Below, piece by piece: positions 26,050-35,309 of a stretch of 61,015 nt of DNA. The DNA comes from JBGLNL01 sp046484125. Lineage in GTDB: Bacteria > Chloroflexota > Dehalococcoidia > SZUA-161 > SpSt-899. Within the stretch, counting starts at the first letter, position 1, and every line of letters starts with the position of its first letter. The notes beneath the pieces are model-generated. The model saw only the letters and a program-made list of their open reading frames with translations. It was not told where the DNA came from and made no database searches. The translations under genes and the position numbers were made by a program. The stretch spans positions 1 through 61,015 of the forward strand of contig JAWOBX010000095.1 in the NCBI GenBank assembly GCA_046484125.1. The letters run 5' to 3'.

Positions 26050-27210
26050 ATGGATTTTGAGTTTACCGAAGAACAGAAGATGCTCCAGAAGAACGTGCGG
26101 GCTTTCCTCGAAAAGGAGATCGCGCCACTGGTCGATGAGTACGAGAAAAAGTACGTGCCTTATCCGCGGGATATCCTGGTAGACCTGATCAGGAAATTGC
26201 TGCCCTGGGATTACTGCCTCGGACTTGTCAAGAAAGAGGATGGAGGTACGGAGATACCACTTACCACCAACGGACTCCTTCAGGAGGAACTCAGCCGCGT
26301 ATGGCCAAGTCTTGCTGTCTCGCTTGGGGCCGGCGGAGGTTATCTGGTCACCAAGCTGGCAAACGAGGAACAGAAAAAGAAATACCTTCCCGGCTTGCAG
26401 TCTTTAGAGTTACTCGGCAGCTTCGCGCTGACCGAGCCCAATGTGGGTTCCGACCTGCGCGGCGTAGAGACAACCGCCGTACTCGATGGTGATCACTATG
26501 TAATCAACGGGCAGAAGGCATGGGTAACCGGCGGAGACATAGCCGAGATATGCATTCTCTTTGCCTCTGAAGATAGGAGCAAAGGAGTTGATGGCCTGGC
26601 TATATTCCTGGTCGACAGGCGGGAGTCTCCCTTCGAAGCCACAACCATACCCAAGATTGGCCTTCGCTGTGCCCCATCGGCCCTGATGACCTTCACTGAC
26701 TGCAAGGTGCCCAAAGAGAACCTGATCGCGGGCGCTGGATCGGGTGCCCTTAACACCCTGACGGGCGAACTCGGTTTCACCCGCGCCACCGTAGGAATGT
26801 TCTCAATTGGAATCGCCCAGGCCTCCATTGAGGCGGCTATCCAGTATGCCCGGCAACGGGTTCAATTCGGCAAGAAAATCGGAAAATTCCAGCTTATCCA
26901 GGAACTTATAGCCGAATCAGTGGTCGAAACCGAAGCCGCGAGAATGCTTTGCTACAAAGCCTTTTCGCTACTCGAACAGGGTAAGGAAGCCACGAACGAG
27001 GCCTGCGGCGGCAAATTCCTTGCCAACGAGGTAGGACTCAGGGCAGCCTCCAACGCTATGGAAGTCCATGGCGCATGGGGACTTGCCGAGGAGTACAAGG
27101 TGGAACGATACTTCAGAGACGCCCGTGCCATGTTCCAGCCCGAGGGGAACCCTGAGATTCAGAAGTTGATTGTCGGGGGTCGAAGTATTGGCATGAGCGC
27201 GCTTGTTTAG
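26050..27210 (+). CDS. Acyl-CoA dehydrogenase
   Basis: 386 residues, standard ACAD fold: an N-terminal helical domain, FALTEPNVGSD in the middle, VTGG strands and the C-terminal RDARAMFQPEGNPEIQ segment, whose Glu sits where short-chain ACADs carry the catalytic base. FAD-dependent alpha,beta-desaturation of an acyl-CoA, with electrons usually passing to ETF; no ETF genes are in the window. It follows the CoA-transferase and HIBADH-like genes closely and ends the first operon before a terminator hairpin. Confidence 0.92.
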   Translation: MDFEFTEEQKMLQKNVRAFLEKEIAPLVDEYEKKYVPYPRDILVDLIRKLLPWDYCLGLVKKEDGGTEIPLTTNGLLQEELSRVWPSLAVSLGAGGGYLVTKLANEEQKKKYLPGLQSLELLGSFALTEPNVGSDLRGVETTAVLDGDHYVINGQKAWVTGGDIAEICILFASEDRSKGVDGLAIFLVDRRESPFEATTIPKIGLRCAPSALMTFTDCKVPKENLIAGAGSGALNTLTGELGFTRATVGMFSIGIAQASIEAAIQYARQRVQFGKKIGKFQLIQELIAESVVETEAARMLCYKAFSLLEQGKEATNEACGGKFLANEVGLRAASNAMEVHGAWGLAEEYKVERYFRDARAMFQPEGNPEIQKLIVGGRSIGMSALV

Positions 27211-27229
27211 CACCACCGCATAAATAAAT

Positions 27230-27272
27230 AGACAGCCCCCATCCATTAATTGAGGTGGGGGCTGTCTATTTC
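27230..27272 (+). terminator. Hairpin terminator after acyl-CoA dehydrogenase
   Basis: AGACAGCCCCCA (27230-27241) pairs perfectly with TGGGGGCTGTCT (27256-27267), followed by ATTTCT. The U-run is weak but the stem is GC-rich and lies 20 nt past the stop codon. A fresh promoter follows, so it separates the two island operons. Confidence 0.7.
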
Positions 27273-27411
27273 TACGTATTCCAGGGAATAATACCACGAT
27301 ATCGCCTTTTCTTTCAATTTCACAAAAGTAACATAATCATTAATGATATGACCGATTAGCAAAAGTGACTACTGCAATAATTACCATATGGTTCATGTTA
27401 CTGCGTTTACG

Positions 27412-27440
27412 TTGACAAATGCTTCATACAATGATACAAT
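27412..27440 (+). promoter_or_regulatory. Near-consensus sigma-70 promoter of the second island operon
   Basis: Perfect TTGACA at 27412-27417, 17-bp spacer, TACAAT at 27435-27440, with the ATG of the molybdopterin enzyme about 40 nt downstream. It is the best promoter seen in the window. Confidence 0.75.
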
Positions 27441-27481
27441 CCTGCCCGAAACGGTAAATAAACCGAAGGGGGAGTCGTGCC

Positions 27482-29701
27482 ATGCCCTCACAAGTTACAA
27501 AGAAAACGTGCTGTCAGTTCTGTCCCGCCCTTTGCGGTGTACTGGTTCACACCGAAGATGGCAAGGTAGTCAATATAGAGGGGAACAAGGACCATTTGAT
27601 AAGCCACGGATTTACCTGCGAGCGACCTGGGATCGCGCCCAAGTGGCTTTATCATCCCGATCAGCTAATGTACCCGTTGAAAAGAGTGGGCAAGCGAGGC
27701 GAGGGTAAATGGCAGCGTATTAGCTGGGACGACGCGATGGGTGAGATCGGCCAGAAGCTGATCGAGCTGAAAAAAGATTTCGGCCCGGAGACGCTCGGCT
27801 TCTTCGAGGGTACCTACCGCGGCAACGACTACTGGCCGAGAGGCAGATTCGCCACTTTATTCGAAAACCCTCACAACATCTTCGCTCCGGGAATAATCTG
27901 CGGTATCAACGATATGGGAATAAATATGGCGGTTACCGGAGATGTTACTACCTGGTCCACGGAGGTCTCCGGTTCCGGTTGCGTCGTCCTCTGGGGGGGC
28001 AATCCGGCCCAGTCAGAATTGCGGCTGTGGACTCACCTGGTTAAGGCCAAAAAGGAAAAGGACATTAAAATCATCGCGGTCGACCCCAGGCAAACCAGGA
28101 CAACACAGCTCGCAGACATATGGCTGCAACTCAGACCGGGCACAGATACAGCCCTGGCAATGGGATGGCTCAACGTGATCATAAATGAAGAGCTATACGA
28201 TAAAGACTTCGTGGAAAACTGGACCACCGGCTTTGATAAACTCAGAGAGCGTGTTCAGGAATACCCGCCTGAGAAGGTATCTGAGATAACCGGCGTTCCC
28301 TCCGATAAGATCGTCGAAGCGGCGAGAATATATGCAACCAACGGGCCGGCCGCCATGCCCTACGGAGTGGCCATCGACCAGCTTGGACTGAACGGGACCA
28401 GAACCGAGCACGCCAAAGTGATCATGCGGGCCATCTGTGGGTACCTTGGTACTTTTGGCGGTCATCTCATTACCAGGCCGGGAACCACCATCGGTGGAGG
28501 TAAGTTTATCACCGAATCCGAACTCTCAATGATGGAACGCCTGTCCATGGAAACCCGCAGGAAAATGATGGGCTATGACGTATGCCGCCTTGTTTCGCTG
28601 AAGGGCTGGAGCATGATGTCGGAGTATATAGAGAAGGTCTATGGAGTCCCGGCACCGGTGACAGTTCAGATCCAGGCACACACTACAATGCTGTGGCGAG
28701 CTATCCTCGAGGGAAAACCCTACCCAATAAAGGCCCTGGTATGCTGGGGCTCAAATCCAATGGCCTGGGGAGGCAACACCAGGCTGATTTACGAAGCTCT
28801 CAAGAGCGACAATCTGGAGCTCCATGTGGTTCAGGAACTGTTCATGACACCCACGGCTCAACTGGCCGATTACGTATTTCCCGCAACAAGCTGGATGGAA
28901 CGGGACCTTTGCACCAATATGATGGATTTCGCCAGTCTATTGTGGGCGGGCGAGAAGGCTATCGAGCCTATGGGGGAGAGGCGCGATATTTACGAGTTTT
29001 TCCGCGCACTTGCCCTGTCTGTGGGACAGGATGACTTCTGGCCATGGGAAACTACCGCGGAAGTCAGCGACTACCGTCTCCAGCAATGTGGCCTCACGTT
29101 CCGGGACGCTGTCGAAAGGATGGTCGTGTTCCCTGACAGCTTCGACCTCAAGCCTTATGAGCAGACCGGATTTCCTACACCTTCCGGCAAGGTTGAACTC
29201 TTCTCCAGCATACTGGAGAGGCTTGATTATGATCCTATGCCTTATTACGAGGAACCTCCTGAGAGCCCCCTCAGACTGCCGGAGGTCGCTAAGGAATACC
29301 CGTTAATCCTCAACACCGGTGGCAATTTCCGGCCTATGTTCCATTCTGAATTCATGCAATGGGGTGTAGGCTCCCGGGAAAAGCATCCCGATCCGCTCAT
29401 GGATATTCATCCTGATACGGCCCGCGACCTCGGGATTAATGACGGTGACTGGGCATACATCGAGACCCGTCGAGGGAAGATCAAACAAAAAGCACGATTC
29501 AATTCCGGCATGCTCCCCAACGTTGTCAATTGCCAGGCGAGCTGGTGGTTCCCTGAAAAGCCGGCTAAAGAACCCGAACTCAGCGGCGTCTGGGAATCCA
29601 ATGCCAACGTGCTTACACTCGATGATCCGGAGTTCTGCGATGAGCTCTCAGGCGGATGGTGCAACCGAGCACTTTTATGTAAAGTCTATAAAGCTGGGTA
29701 A
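27482..29701 (+). CDS. Molybdopterin oxidoreductase, DMSO reductase family, Cys-ligand type
   Basis: A 739-residue bis-MGD enzyme. N-terminal [4Fe-4S] motif TCCQFCPALC with a fourth Cys in FTCERPG, then the molybdopterin domain. Cys140 (IICGIND) sits at the usual metal-ligand position, as in acetylene hydratase. The MGD-binding C-terminal domain includes TGGNFRPMFHSEFMQW. No Tat signal, so cytoplasmic. Family chemistry ranges from oxygen-atom transfer to hydration and hydroxyl transfer, and the substrate cannot be read. GGGGGAG precedes the ATG. The four-cluster ferredoxin at 31836 is a likely partner. Confidence 0.9.
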   Translation: MPSQVTKKTCCQFCPALCGVLVHTEDGKVVNIEGNKDHLISHGFTCERPGIAPKWLYHPDQLMYPLKRVGKRGEGKWQRISWDDAMGEIGQKLIELKKDFGPETLGFFEGTYRGNDYWPRGRFATLFENPHNIFAPGIICGINDMGINMAVTGDVTTWSTEVSGSGCVVLWGGNPAQSELRLWTHLVKAKKEKDIKIIAVDPRQTRTTQLADIWLQLRPGTDTALAMGWLNVIINEELYDKDFVENWTTGFDKLRERVQEYPPEKVSEITGVPSDKIVEAARIYATNGPAAMPYGVAIDQLGLNGTRTEHAKVIMRAICGYLGTFGGHLITRPGTTIGGGKFITESELSMMERLSMETRRKMMGYDVCRLVSLKGWSMMSEYIEKVYGVPAPVTVQIQAHTTMLWRAILEGKPYPIKALVCWGSNPMAWGGNTRLIYEALKSDNLELHVVQELFMTPTAQLADYVFPATSWMERDLCTNMMDFASLLWAGEKAIEPMGERRDIYEFFRALALSVGQDDFWPWETTAEVSDYRLQQCGLTFRDAVERMVVFPDSFDLKPYEQTGFPTPSGKVELFSSILERLDYDPMPYYEEPPESPLRLPEVAKEYPLILNTGGNFRPMFHSEFMQWGVGSREKHPDPLMDIHPDTARDLGINDGDWAYIETRRGKIKQKARFNSGMLPNVVNCQASWWFPEKPAKEPELSGVWESNANVLTLDDPEFCDELSGGWCNRALLCKVYKAG

Positions 29702-29822
29702 GGCGATTCAGTTCAGTGTAACCGGGACCTGGAGCAGGAATATGCGACAATGGTATTTATCAATCCTTTACCCCACTTGTGAACCGTAGAACGAATGAAG
29801 TTGAGTGCCAGGACACTTGTGA

Positions 29823-31748
29823 ATGATGATTGACTACTCATCCCTCTTTCAACCCGGTAAGATTGGCTCTGTTGAGCTAGGCAACAGAATTATCATGCCC
29901 GCCATGGCATCGCAGCTCTCTGAGCCGGATGGCAGGCTATCGAAAAGACTCCTCGATTATTATCTGGCCCGCGCCAGCGGTGGCGTCGGCATGATCATAC
30001 CCGCTTATGCGGCCGTCAGCGATGATAGTCCGCTAATGTTCAATATGGCTATATATGATGATGAATGGATTGACGAGTGGAGAAAGCTTGTCGATGCCAT
30101 TCACCAGTATGGTGTTAAAGTGGGCATCCAGCTTATGCATGTTGGAATGCTGTATCTCTTCGCCGGCTTCGTTCCCAAAGGCACCACAATGAAGGTCGCC
30201 TCGGAGACGCCATGGCTCAGAGAGGACATGCCGCATCAGGTTCTGACTATACCCGAAATAGAGCGCTACGTCGATGATTTCTCTCAAGCCGCCCGGAGAG
30301 CCAGTGAGGCAGGGGCAGACATGGTGGAGATCCATTCCTGCCACGGCTCACTCGCCGGTATGTTCATGTCGCCAATCACCAACCAAAGGACTGACGATTA
30401 CGGCGGCAGCGTTGAGAAACGAAGCCGCTTCCCATGTGAAGTCATCGAGAGGATCCGGGAAAGAGTCGGCCCCGATTTACCCATTATCATGAGGATAAAC
30501 GGCAGCGATGATCTGGAGGGCGGTACCACTCCTGAGGAGGCGGCAAGGCAGGCAGCGATTCTCGAGTCCGCGGGCGCCAATGCCATAAGCGTCTCCAGGG
30601 GAATTGAATTCTGGGCCACTACGACCATACCTTCATACCTCTACCCCCCGGGGTCCATGCTCCCTCTCGTTGATGAGATAAAGAAACTGGTCGATATACC
30701 TGTAATTGCTGCCGGCAGGATTGATGCTGAGCTCGCCAGTGAGGTTATCGAACAGGAGAGAGCTGACTTTGTGGCCATGGGCCGGCCTCTCCTGGCTGAC
30801 CCTCAATTACCGAACAAACTCCGCCAGAACCGGCCGGATGATATTCGGCGGTGCATCTATTGTATGAATTGTCTCAATCAGGACCGACGTAAAGGCAGGG
30901 GATCCTGTTCGGTCAATCCTTTCCTGAACCGGGAATCCCGGCTTCCTATGAGTCCGGCGAATCCGCGGAAGAAGGTGCTGGTGGCAGGTGGAGGATTGGC
31001 GGGCATGCACACAGCGGTTCTCCTTGCTGAACGAGGACACAACGTATCGATATACGAGAGGGAATCCATACTCGGTGGCCAGTGGAACACGGCCAGCGCG
31101 GTTCCAGGCAAAAACCATTTCTCCACGATTATAGACCAGCTGGAACGGACTCTAAGAAACCTCTCGGTCGAGATCAACACCGAATTTGAAGTCACCAGAG
31201 ATATGGTTATACGATTAGAACCCGACGTTGTGGTAGTAGCGAGCGGCGCTAATCCCGCTACGTTGAATGTGCCGGGAGCGACAGGAAAGAATGTAATACA
31301 GGGTATAGACGTTCTTTCAGGCAAGATACAACCCAAAGGCGAAACAGCGGTAATCGGTGGCCGGTATACCGCGATCGATGTAGCTATACTGCTGGCGAAG
31401 AAGCTCGATAGCGTGAGGCTTGTAACCAGAGCCAGCCTCGGCCTCACCATGGAGCGTATGACGTTCAGGACTCTATTGAACGAGCTCGTCAGCCTGCGAG
31501 TTCCTCTGTACTTGAATACCACTGTGCTGGAGATCACAGAAAAAAGCGTCATAGCCCTGTTCAATGAAGAACTTATCCGAATACCGGCCGATACGGTGGT
31601 CATGGCAGTCGGGATGCAGCCGGAAAATACTCTGGTGCAACAGCTGGAAGGATCCGGTCTGGACTTCCATACGGTTGGTGATTGCACAAAGCCAAGAAAC
31701 GCCGCGGCAGCAGCGTATCAAGCGGCACAGTTGGCAACCAGAATTTAA
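29823..31748 (+). CDS. 2,4-dienoyl-CoA reductase-type ene-reductase, copy 4
   Basis: 641 residues. FMN barrel with a variant active-site segment HSCHGSLAGMFMSP (the other large copies have HAAHSYML) and DYGGS, [4Fe-4S] ligands CIYCMNC plus a Cys 12 residues on from about residue 344, FAD motif GGGLAG, and a second nucleotide-binding region that is degenerate (VIGGRYTAIDVA). The divergent pocket suggests a different substrate from copies 1-3. AGGA lies 9 nt before tandem ATG codons. Confidence 0.9.
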   Translation: MMIDYSSLFQPGKIGSVELGNRIIMPAMASQLSEPDGRLSKRLLDYYLARASGGVGMIIPAYAAVSDDSPLMFNMAIYDDEWIDEWRKLVDAIHQYGVKVGIQLMHVGMLYLFAGFVPKGTTMKVASETPWLREDMPHQVLTIPEIERYVDDFSQAARRASEAGADMVEIHSCHGSLAGMFMSPITNQRTDDYGGSVEKRSRFPCEVIERIRERVGPDLPIIMRINGSDDLEGGTTPEEAARQAAILESAGANAISVSRGIEFWATTTIPSYLYPPGSMLPLVDEIKKLVDIPVIAAGRIDAELASEVIEQERADFVAMGRPLLADPQLPNKLRQNRPDDIRRCIYCMNCLNQDRRKGRGSCSVNPFLNRESRLPMSPANPRKKVLVAGGGLAGMHTAVLLAERGHNVSIYERESILGGQWNTASAVPGKNHFSTIIDQLERTLRNLSVEINTEFEVTRDMVIRLEPDVVVVASGANPATLNVPGATGKNVIQGIDVLSGKIQPKGETAVIGGRYTAIDVAILLAKKLDSVRLVTRASLGLTMERMTFRTLLNELVSLRVPLYLNTTVLEITEKSVIALFNEELIRIPADTVVMAVGMQPENTLVQQLEGSGLDFHTVGDCTKPRNAAAAAYQAAQLATRI

Positions 31749-31835
31749 GCCCGCATTGTTTTGATAAAATTTGCACTAACCCCGTACTTTGGAATAAACT
31801 CAATCTTAAGCAAACAACAGCCGGGAGGAAACGAC

Positions 31836-32408
31836 ATGCAGTTAGCTTTTTATTTCGATCAAAATAGATGCACCGGATGCTGGACCTGCGTAGTCGCGTG
31901 TAAGGACTGGCATGATATACCCGCAGGCCCCGCTAGCTGGATGAGGGTTTCGACGATACAGGAAGGCAGATACCCTGACCTGTTCATGGCCTTCCTGGCC
32001 ACTCCATGCTATCACTGCGCCAGGCCGGCCTGCATAGAGGCATGCCCTCATAATGCGATCTATAAGCGAGACGAGGATGGCATAGTTATGGTAGATCAGG
32101 AATCCTGTGTGGGTAAAGACGAATGCGGACTTTGTCTCGATGCCTGTCCGTACGAGGCCCCCCAATTCGGTAGCGAAGCAGACGCGAAGATGCATAAGTG
32201 TAATTTCTGTGTGGATCGCTGGGCAGAAGACAAGCCGCCTGTATGTGTCGCCGCCTGCCCTACTAGAGCGCTGGATGCCGGACCGATAGAAGAGCTGGAA
32301 TCCGGATATGGTAAAACGAAACAGGCGGCTGGCTTTGAATACGATGAAAAGATACAACCGTCAGTGGTTTTGAGGCCGAAGCCGGTCGTTTCGATTGCGG
32401 GCTACTAG
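31836..32408 (+). CDS. Four-cluster ferredoxin subunit (DmsB/PhsB-like)
   Basis: 190 residues with 16 cluster cysteines in four sets: CTGCWTCVVAC, CYHCARPACIEAC, CVGKDECGLCLDAC and CNFC with a later CVAAC. This is the electron-transfer subunit pattern of DMSO-reductase-family complexes. No signal peptide and no membrane-anchor gene nearby, so a soluble complex is likely. ATG 31836 is chosen because GGGAGG lies just upstream and it gives the family N terminus (FDQNRCTGC). Placed between the two molybdopterin enzymes. Confidence 0.9.
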   Translation: MQLAFYFDQNRCTGCWTCVVACKDWHDIPAGPASWMRVSTIQEGRYPDLFMAFLATPCYHCARPACIEACPHNAIYKRDEDGIVMVDQESCVGKDECGLCLDACPYEAPQFGSEADAKMHKCNFCVDRWAEDKPPVCVAACPTRALDAGPIEELESGYGKTKQAAGFEYDEKIQPSVVLRPKPVVSIAGY

Positions 32409-32463
32409 GGTTCTGTACAAATGTGTCGCAATGCTATTTTCACCGCATTGCTTCACTCGAAAA
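32409..32463 (+). repeat. Dispersed repeat R2, copy 2
   Basis: Starts right after the ferredoxin stop codon with GGTTCTGTACAAATG and ends GCTTCACTCGAAAA, nearly identical to 126-181. It lies inside the operon, in a 190-nt gap. Confidence 0.75.
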
Positions 32464-32598
32464 GGCTGGTTGGGTGGCAGGAACTCAAGAGGTTTTCTCA
32501 CTTCAGAACCATTACCAGCAGGGGAAAGGAAATGACAACGAATAATGCAAGCAAGCACTGGCACCGGATATTTAATTTAAAACAGGGGGGAGAGGTAG

Positions 32599-33048
32599 AT
32601 GGAAGAAAAACAGTTTCAGTTTCCACCGGTTCACCAGCTTGGTTATGTAGTTAGTGATATCGAAAAGACCCGTCAATATTATGCCTCAAAGCTGGGCCTC
32701 GAATTTTCCGAGCCGATGGAGGTCAATATGGACGGCGCGTATCTCCGGGGTAAACCTGTCAGTACCAGGATTAAAGTCGCCTTCGCCAAATCCGGCGATC
32801 TCGAACTGGAACTTATTCAGCCAGTAGAGGGCGAGAACCCGTACACTGAATTCCTGGCCAGAAGAGGAGATGGAATCCATCATCTCGCGTTTCAGCTAGA
32901 TGATATGGACGCCGGGAAAGAGCAACTCGCCCGTATGGGGATAGAGCCCCTTTTCCATCAGGATATGGGCTTCATGGAGTTCGCCTACTTCGACACCTCT
33001 GAGCCGGGCGGGGTGATGATCGAATTCATTCACTGGAAGAAAAAGTGA
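32599..33048 (+). CDS. VOC-superfamily protein, methylmalonyl-CoA epimerase-like
   Basis: 149 residues in two beta-alpha-beta-beta-beta modules. Metal-ligand candidates are His in VHQLGYVV, His in GIHHLAF and Glu in VMIEFIHW, consistent with a metal-dependent epimerase, isomerase or lyase. Methylmalonyl-CoA epimerase is the nearest familiar relative, but the acyl-CoA substrate is not established. GGGGGGAGAGG precedes the ATG. Confidence 0.82.
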   Translation: MEEKQFQFPPVHQLGYVVSDIEKTRQYYASKLGLEFSEPMEVNMDGAYLRGKPVSTRIKVAFAKSGDLELELIQPVEGENPYTEFLARRGDGIHHLAFQLDDMDAGKEQLARMGIEPLFHQDMGFMEFAYFDTSEPGGVMIEFIHWKKK

Positions 33049-33104
33049 TGATTTTATGGACTGATGATATCGTAACAAATCCGCTTATTAAAGGGGTATG
33101 AGCC

Positions 33105-35291
33105 ATGAATAACGCAGAGGAAAAAGTCGTAACCACTACCTGCGCGCCACATTGCGGCGGGGGGTGCCTCCTGAAGGTCCATGTTAAGAGCGGCGAGATA
33201 ACCAGGATTGAGACGGACGATGGTAATGAACTCCAGGCAAGGGCATGCCTCAGGGGACGCTCCTGGCGGCAGAGAATCTACCATCCGAACCGCCTCAAAT
33301 ACCCGATGAAGCGCACAGGGGAGCGGGGAGATGGTAGATTTGAAAGGATATCCTGGGATGAGGCTCTCGACACCATCGCCAGTGAACTGAAGCGGGTAAT
33401 TGACGCTCATGGACCGGCATCCATTATTCACTGGGTTTCCGGCGGCGACCAGGGCATGCTTCACGATACCTGGCGGCGTATGAGCCGGCTGTTTTGCATG
33501 CTGGGCGGTTACACCCGTCCATGGGGACTTCACTCATATGAGGGTGGCATCTTCGCTGAACTGGCCACCTTCGGAATGGCCTGGACCGCAAGCACCCGTG
33601 ACGATCTCTTAAATTCCCGCCTCATAATTATGTGGGGATGGGATCCATCCACCACGATCCAGGATACCAATACAGCGTGGTTTCTGACACAGGCAAAAGA
33701 GAGGGGAATAAAGATCATATCGATCGACCCGCGTTTCACGGCATCCACTGCAGCATTCGCCAACCACTGGATACCCATCCGTCCCGGAACGGACTCAGCC
33801 ATGATGATAGCCATGGCCTACGTAATGGTGACCGAAAACATCCACGATCAGGACTTCCTCGATAAATATACCATCGGATTCGATTCGTTTAAGGACTACG
33901 TCATCGGCGGCGAAGACGGCATACCGAAAACCCCGGAATGGGGTGAGTCCATAACCGGCGTGCCCGCTGAAACCATACGGAAACTGGCTCGAGATTACGC
34001 TTCGACCAAACCCGCCGCCCTGATAGCAGGCATCGGCCCGGGGCGGAGCGCATACGGGGAACAGTATCACAGGGCAGCCATAACGCTGGCAGCGATGACC
34101 GGTAACATTGGCAAATCAGGCGGATCGTGCGGCGGCAAATCATGGGGCCCCCACGCTCTTGGAAGGATGGGCTCCGGCCCAAAAATCCCCCCGAATCCGG
34201 TGGACAACCTGATCCCAAATCCGGAGGGAAAACTGCCAAATAGGAACCACTACATTTATGGCTATGGCATAATCAATGTATTTCGCGTCACGGACGCCAT
34301 CATCAATGGAAAAGCCGGGGGGTACCCCGCCGATTACAAGTTCCTCTGGGTAACCAACGCCAATCCGCTCAACCAGTGGCCGAATACCAACAAAACCGTG
34401 GAGGCGTTCAATCAACTGGATTTTGTTGTGACGGAAGAGCAGTTCATGACTCCCACAGCCAGATATTCAGACATGGTGTTGCCCATGACCACCTTTTTCG
34501 AACGGAGGGATATCACCATGGGAGCGGCATACCCGCCTTTCTTTGCCTACAGGAACCAGATCATCGATCCTCCGGGGGAAACCAGAAAACCGATGGATGT
34601 AGCCGATGAGCTGGCTGCCAAACTGGGTCTTACGGAATATAACGATAAGTCGGAGGAAGAATGGCTCGATGTGATCCTGCAAAAAAGCGACATCCCCGAT
34701 CACGCCGCCTTTAAGGACCAGGGATTTCACAAAGTTAATCTTACCGAACCGGTTGTCCCTTTTAAGGCCCAGATCGAGGATCCGGCCAGCAACCCCTTCT
34801 ATACTTCATCCGGCAAAATCGAGATTTATTCGCAGATGCTGGCGGATATGAACCACCCCGAAATCCCGCCCATTCCCAAATATATCGCGCCCCGGGAGGG
34901 ACCCGATGACCCTCTAAGGAATGAATATCCGCTGCAGCTTATCACGACCCACACCAGGAGAAGGGCACATACCCAGTTCGACAATGTTTCCTGGCTTCGG
35001 GAACTGGACCCTCACTCCATCCGAATGAACGGAATCGACGCCGAAGCCCGTGGCATCAAAGATGGGGACATGGTTAAGGTGTTCAACGCCCGGGGAACGA
35101 TTGTTATTCCCGCTAAAATAGTGGAAACGATAATGCCGGGTGTCGTTGACCTGCCCCAGGGGGCCTGGTTTGACCCGGATGAAAAAGGCACGGATCGCGG
35201 CGGATGCGCCAACGTCCTTTCCGATAACCGTCCATCGCCGGGGGGAGCACTGCCCTCAAATACCGGCCTGGTTCAGGTCGAAAAGGCATAG
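33105..35291 (+). CDS. Molybdopterin oxidoreductase, DMSO reductase family, Ser-ligand type
   Basis: A 728-residue bis-MGD enzyme: CAPHCGGGC with a later Cys (ACLRG) for an N-terminal [4Fe-4S] cluster, and the molybdopterin domain with Ser144 (GLHSYEGG) at the likely Mo ligand position, as in DmsA-type enzymes. An MGD-binding C-terminal domain contains THTRRRAHTQFDN. No Tat signal; cytoplasmic. Different ligand class from the enzyme at 27482, so the two probably do different chemistry. Ends 18 nt before an AOR-family gene. Confidence 0.9.
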   Translation: MNNAEEKVVTTTCAPHCGGGCLLKVHVKSGEITRIETDDGNELQARACLRGRSWRQRIYHPNRLKYPMKRTGERGDGRFERISWDEALDTIASELKRVIDAHGPASIIHWVSGGDQGMLHDTWRRMSRLFCMLGGYTRPWGLHSYEGGIFAELATFGMAWTASTRDDLLNSRLIIMWGWDPSTTIQDTNTAWFLTQAKERGIKIISIDPRFTASTAAFANHWIPIRPGTDSAMMIAMAYVMVTENIHDQDFLDKYTIGFDSFKDYVIGGEDGIPKTPEWGESITGVPAETIRKLARDYASTKPAALIAGIGPGRSAYGEQYHRAAITLAAMTGNIGKSGGSCGGKSWGPHALGRMGSGPKIPPNPVDNLIPNPEGKLPNRNHYIYGYGIINVFRVTDAIINGKAGGYPADYKFLWVTNANPLNQWPNTNKTVEAFNQLDFVVTEEQFMTPTARYSDMVLPMTTFFERRDITMGAAYPPFFAYRNQIIDPPGETRKPMDVADELAAKLGLTEYNDKSEEEWLDVILQKSDIPDHAAFKDQGFHKVNLTEPVVPFKAQIEDPASNPFYTSSGKIEIYSQMLADMNHPEIPPIPKYIAPREGPDDPLRNEYPLQLITTHTRRRAHTQFDNVSWLRELDPHSIRMNGIDAEARGIKDGDMVKVFNARGTIVIPAKIVETIMPGVVDLPQGAWFDPDEKGTDRGGCANVLSDNRPSPGGALPSNTGLVQVEKA

Positions 35292-35309
35292 CCAGTTGGA
35301 TGCGACCGG

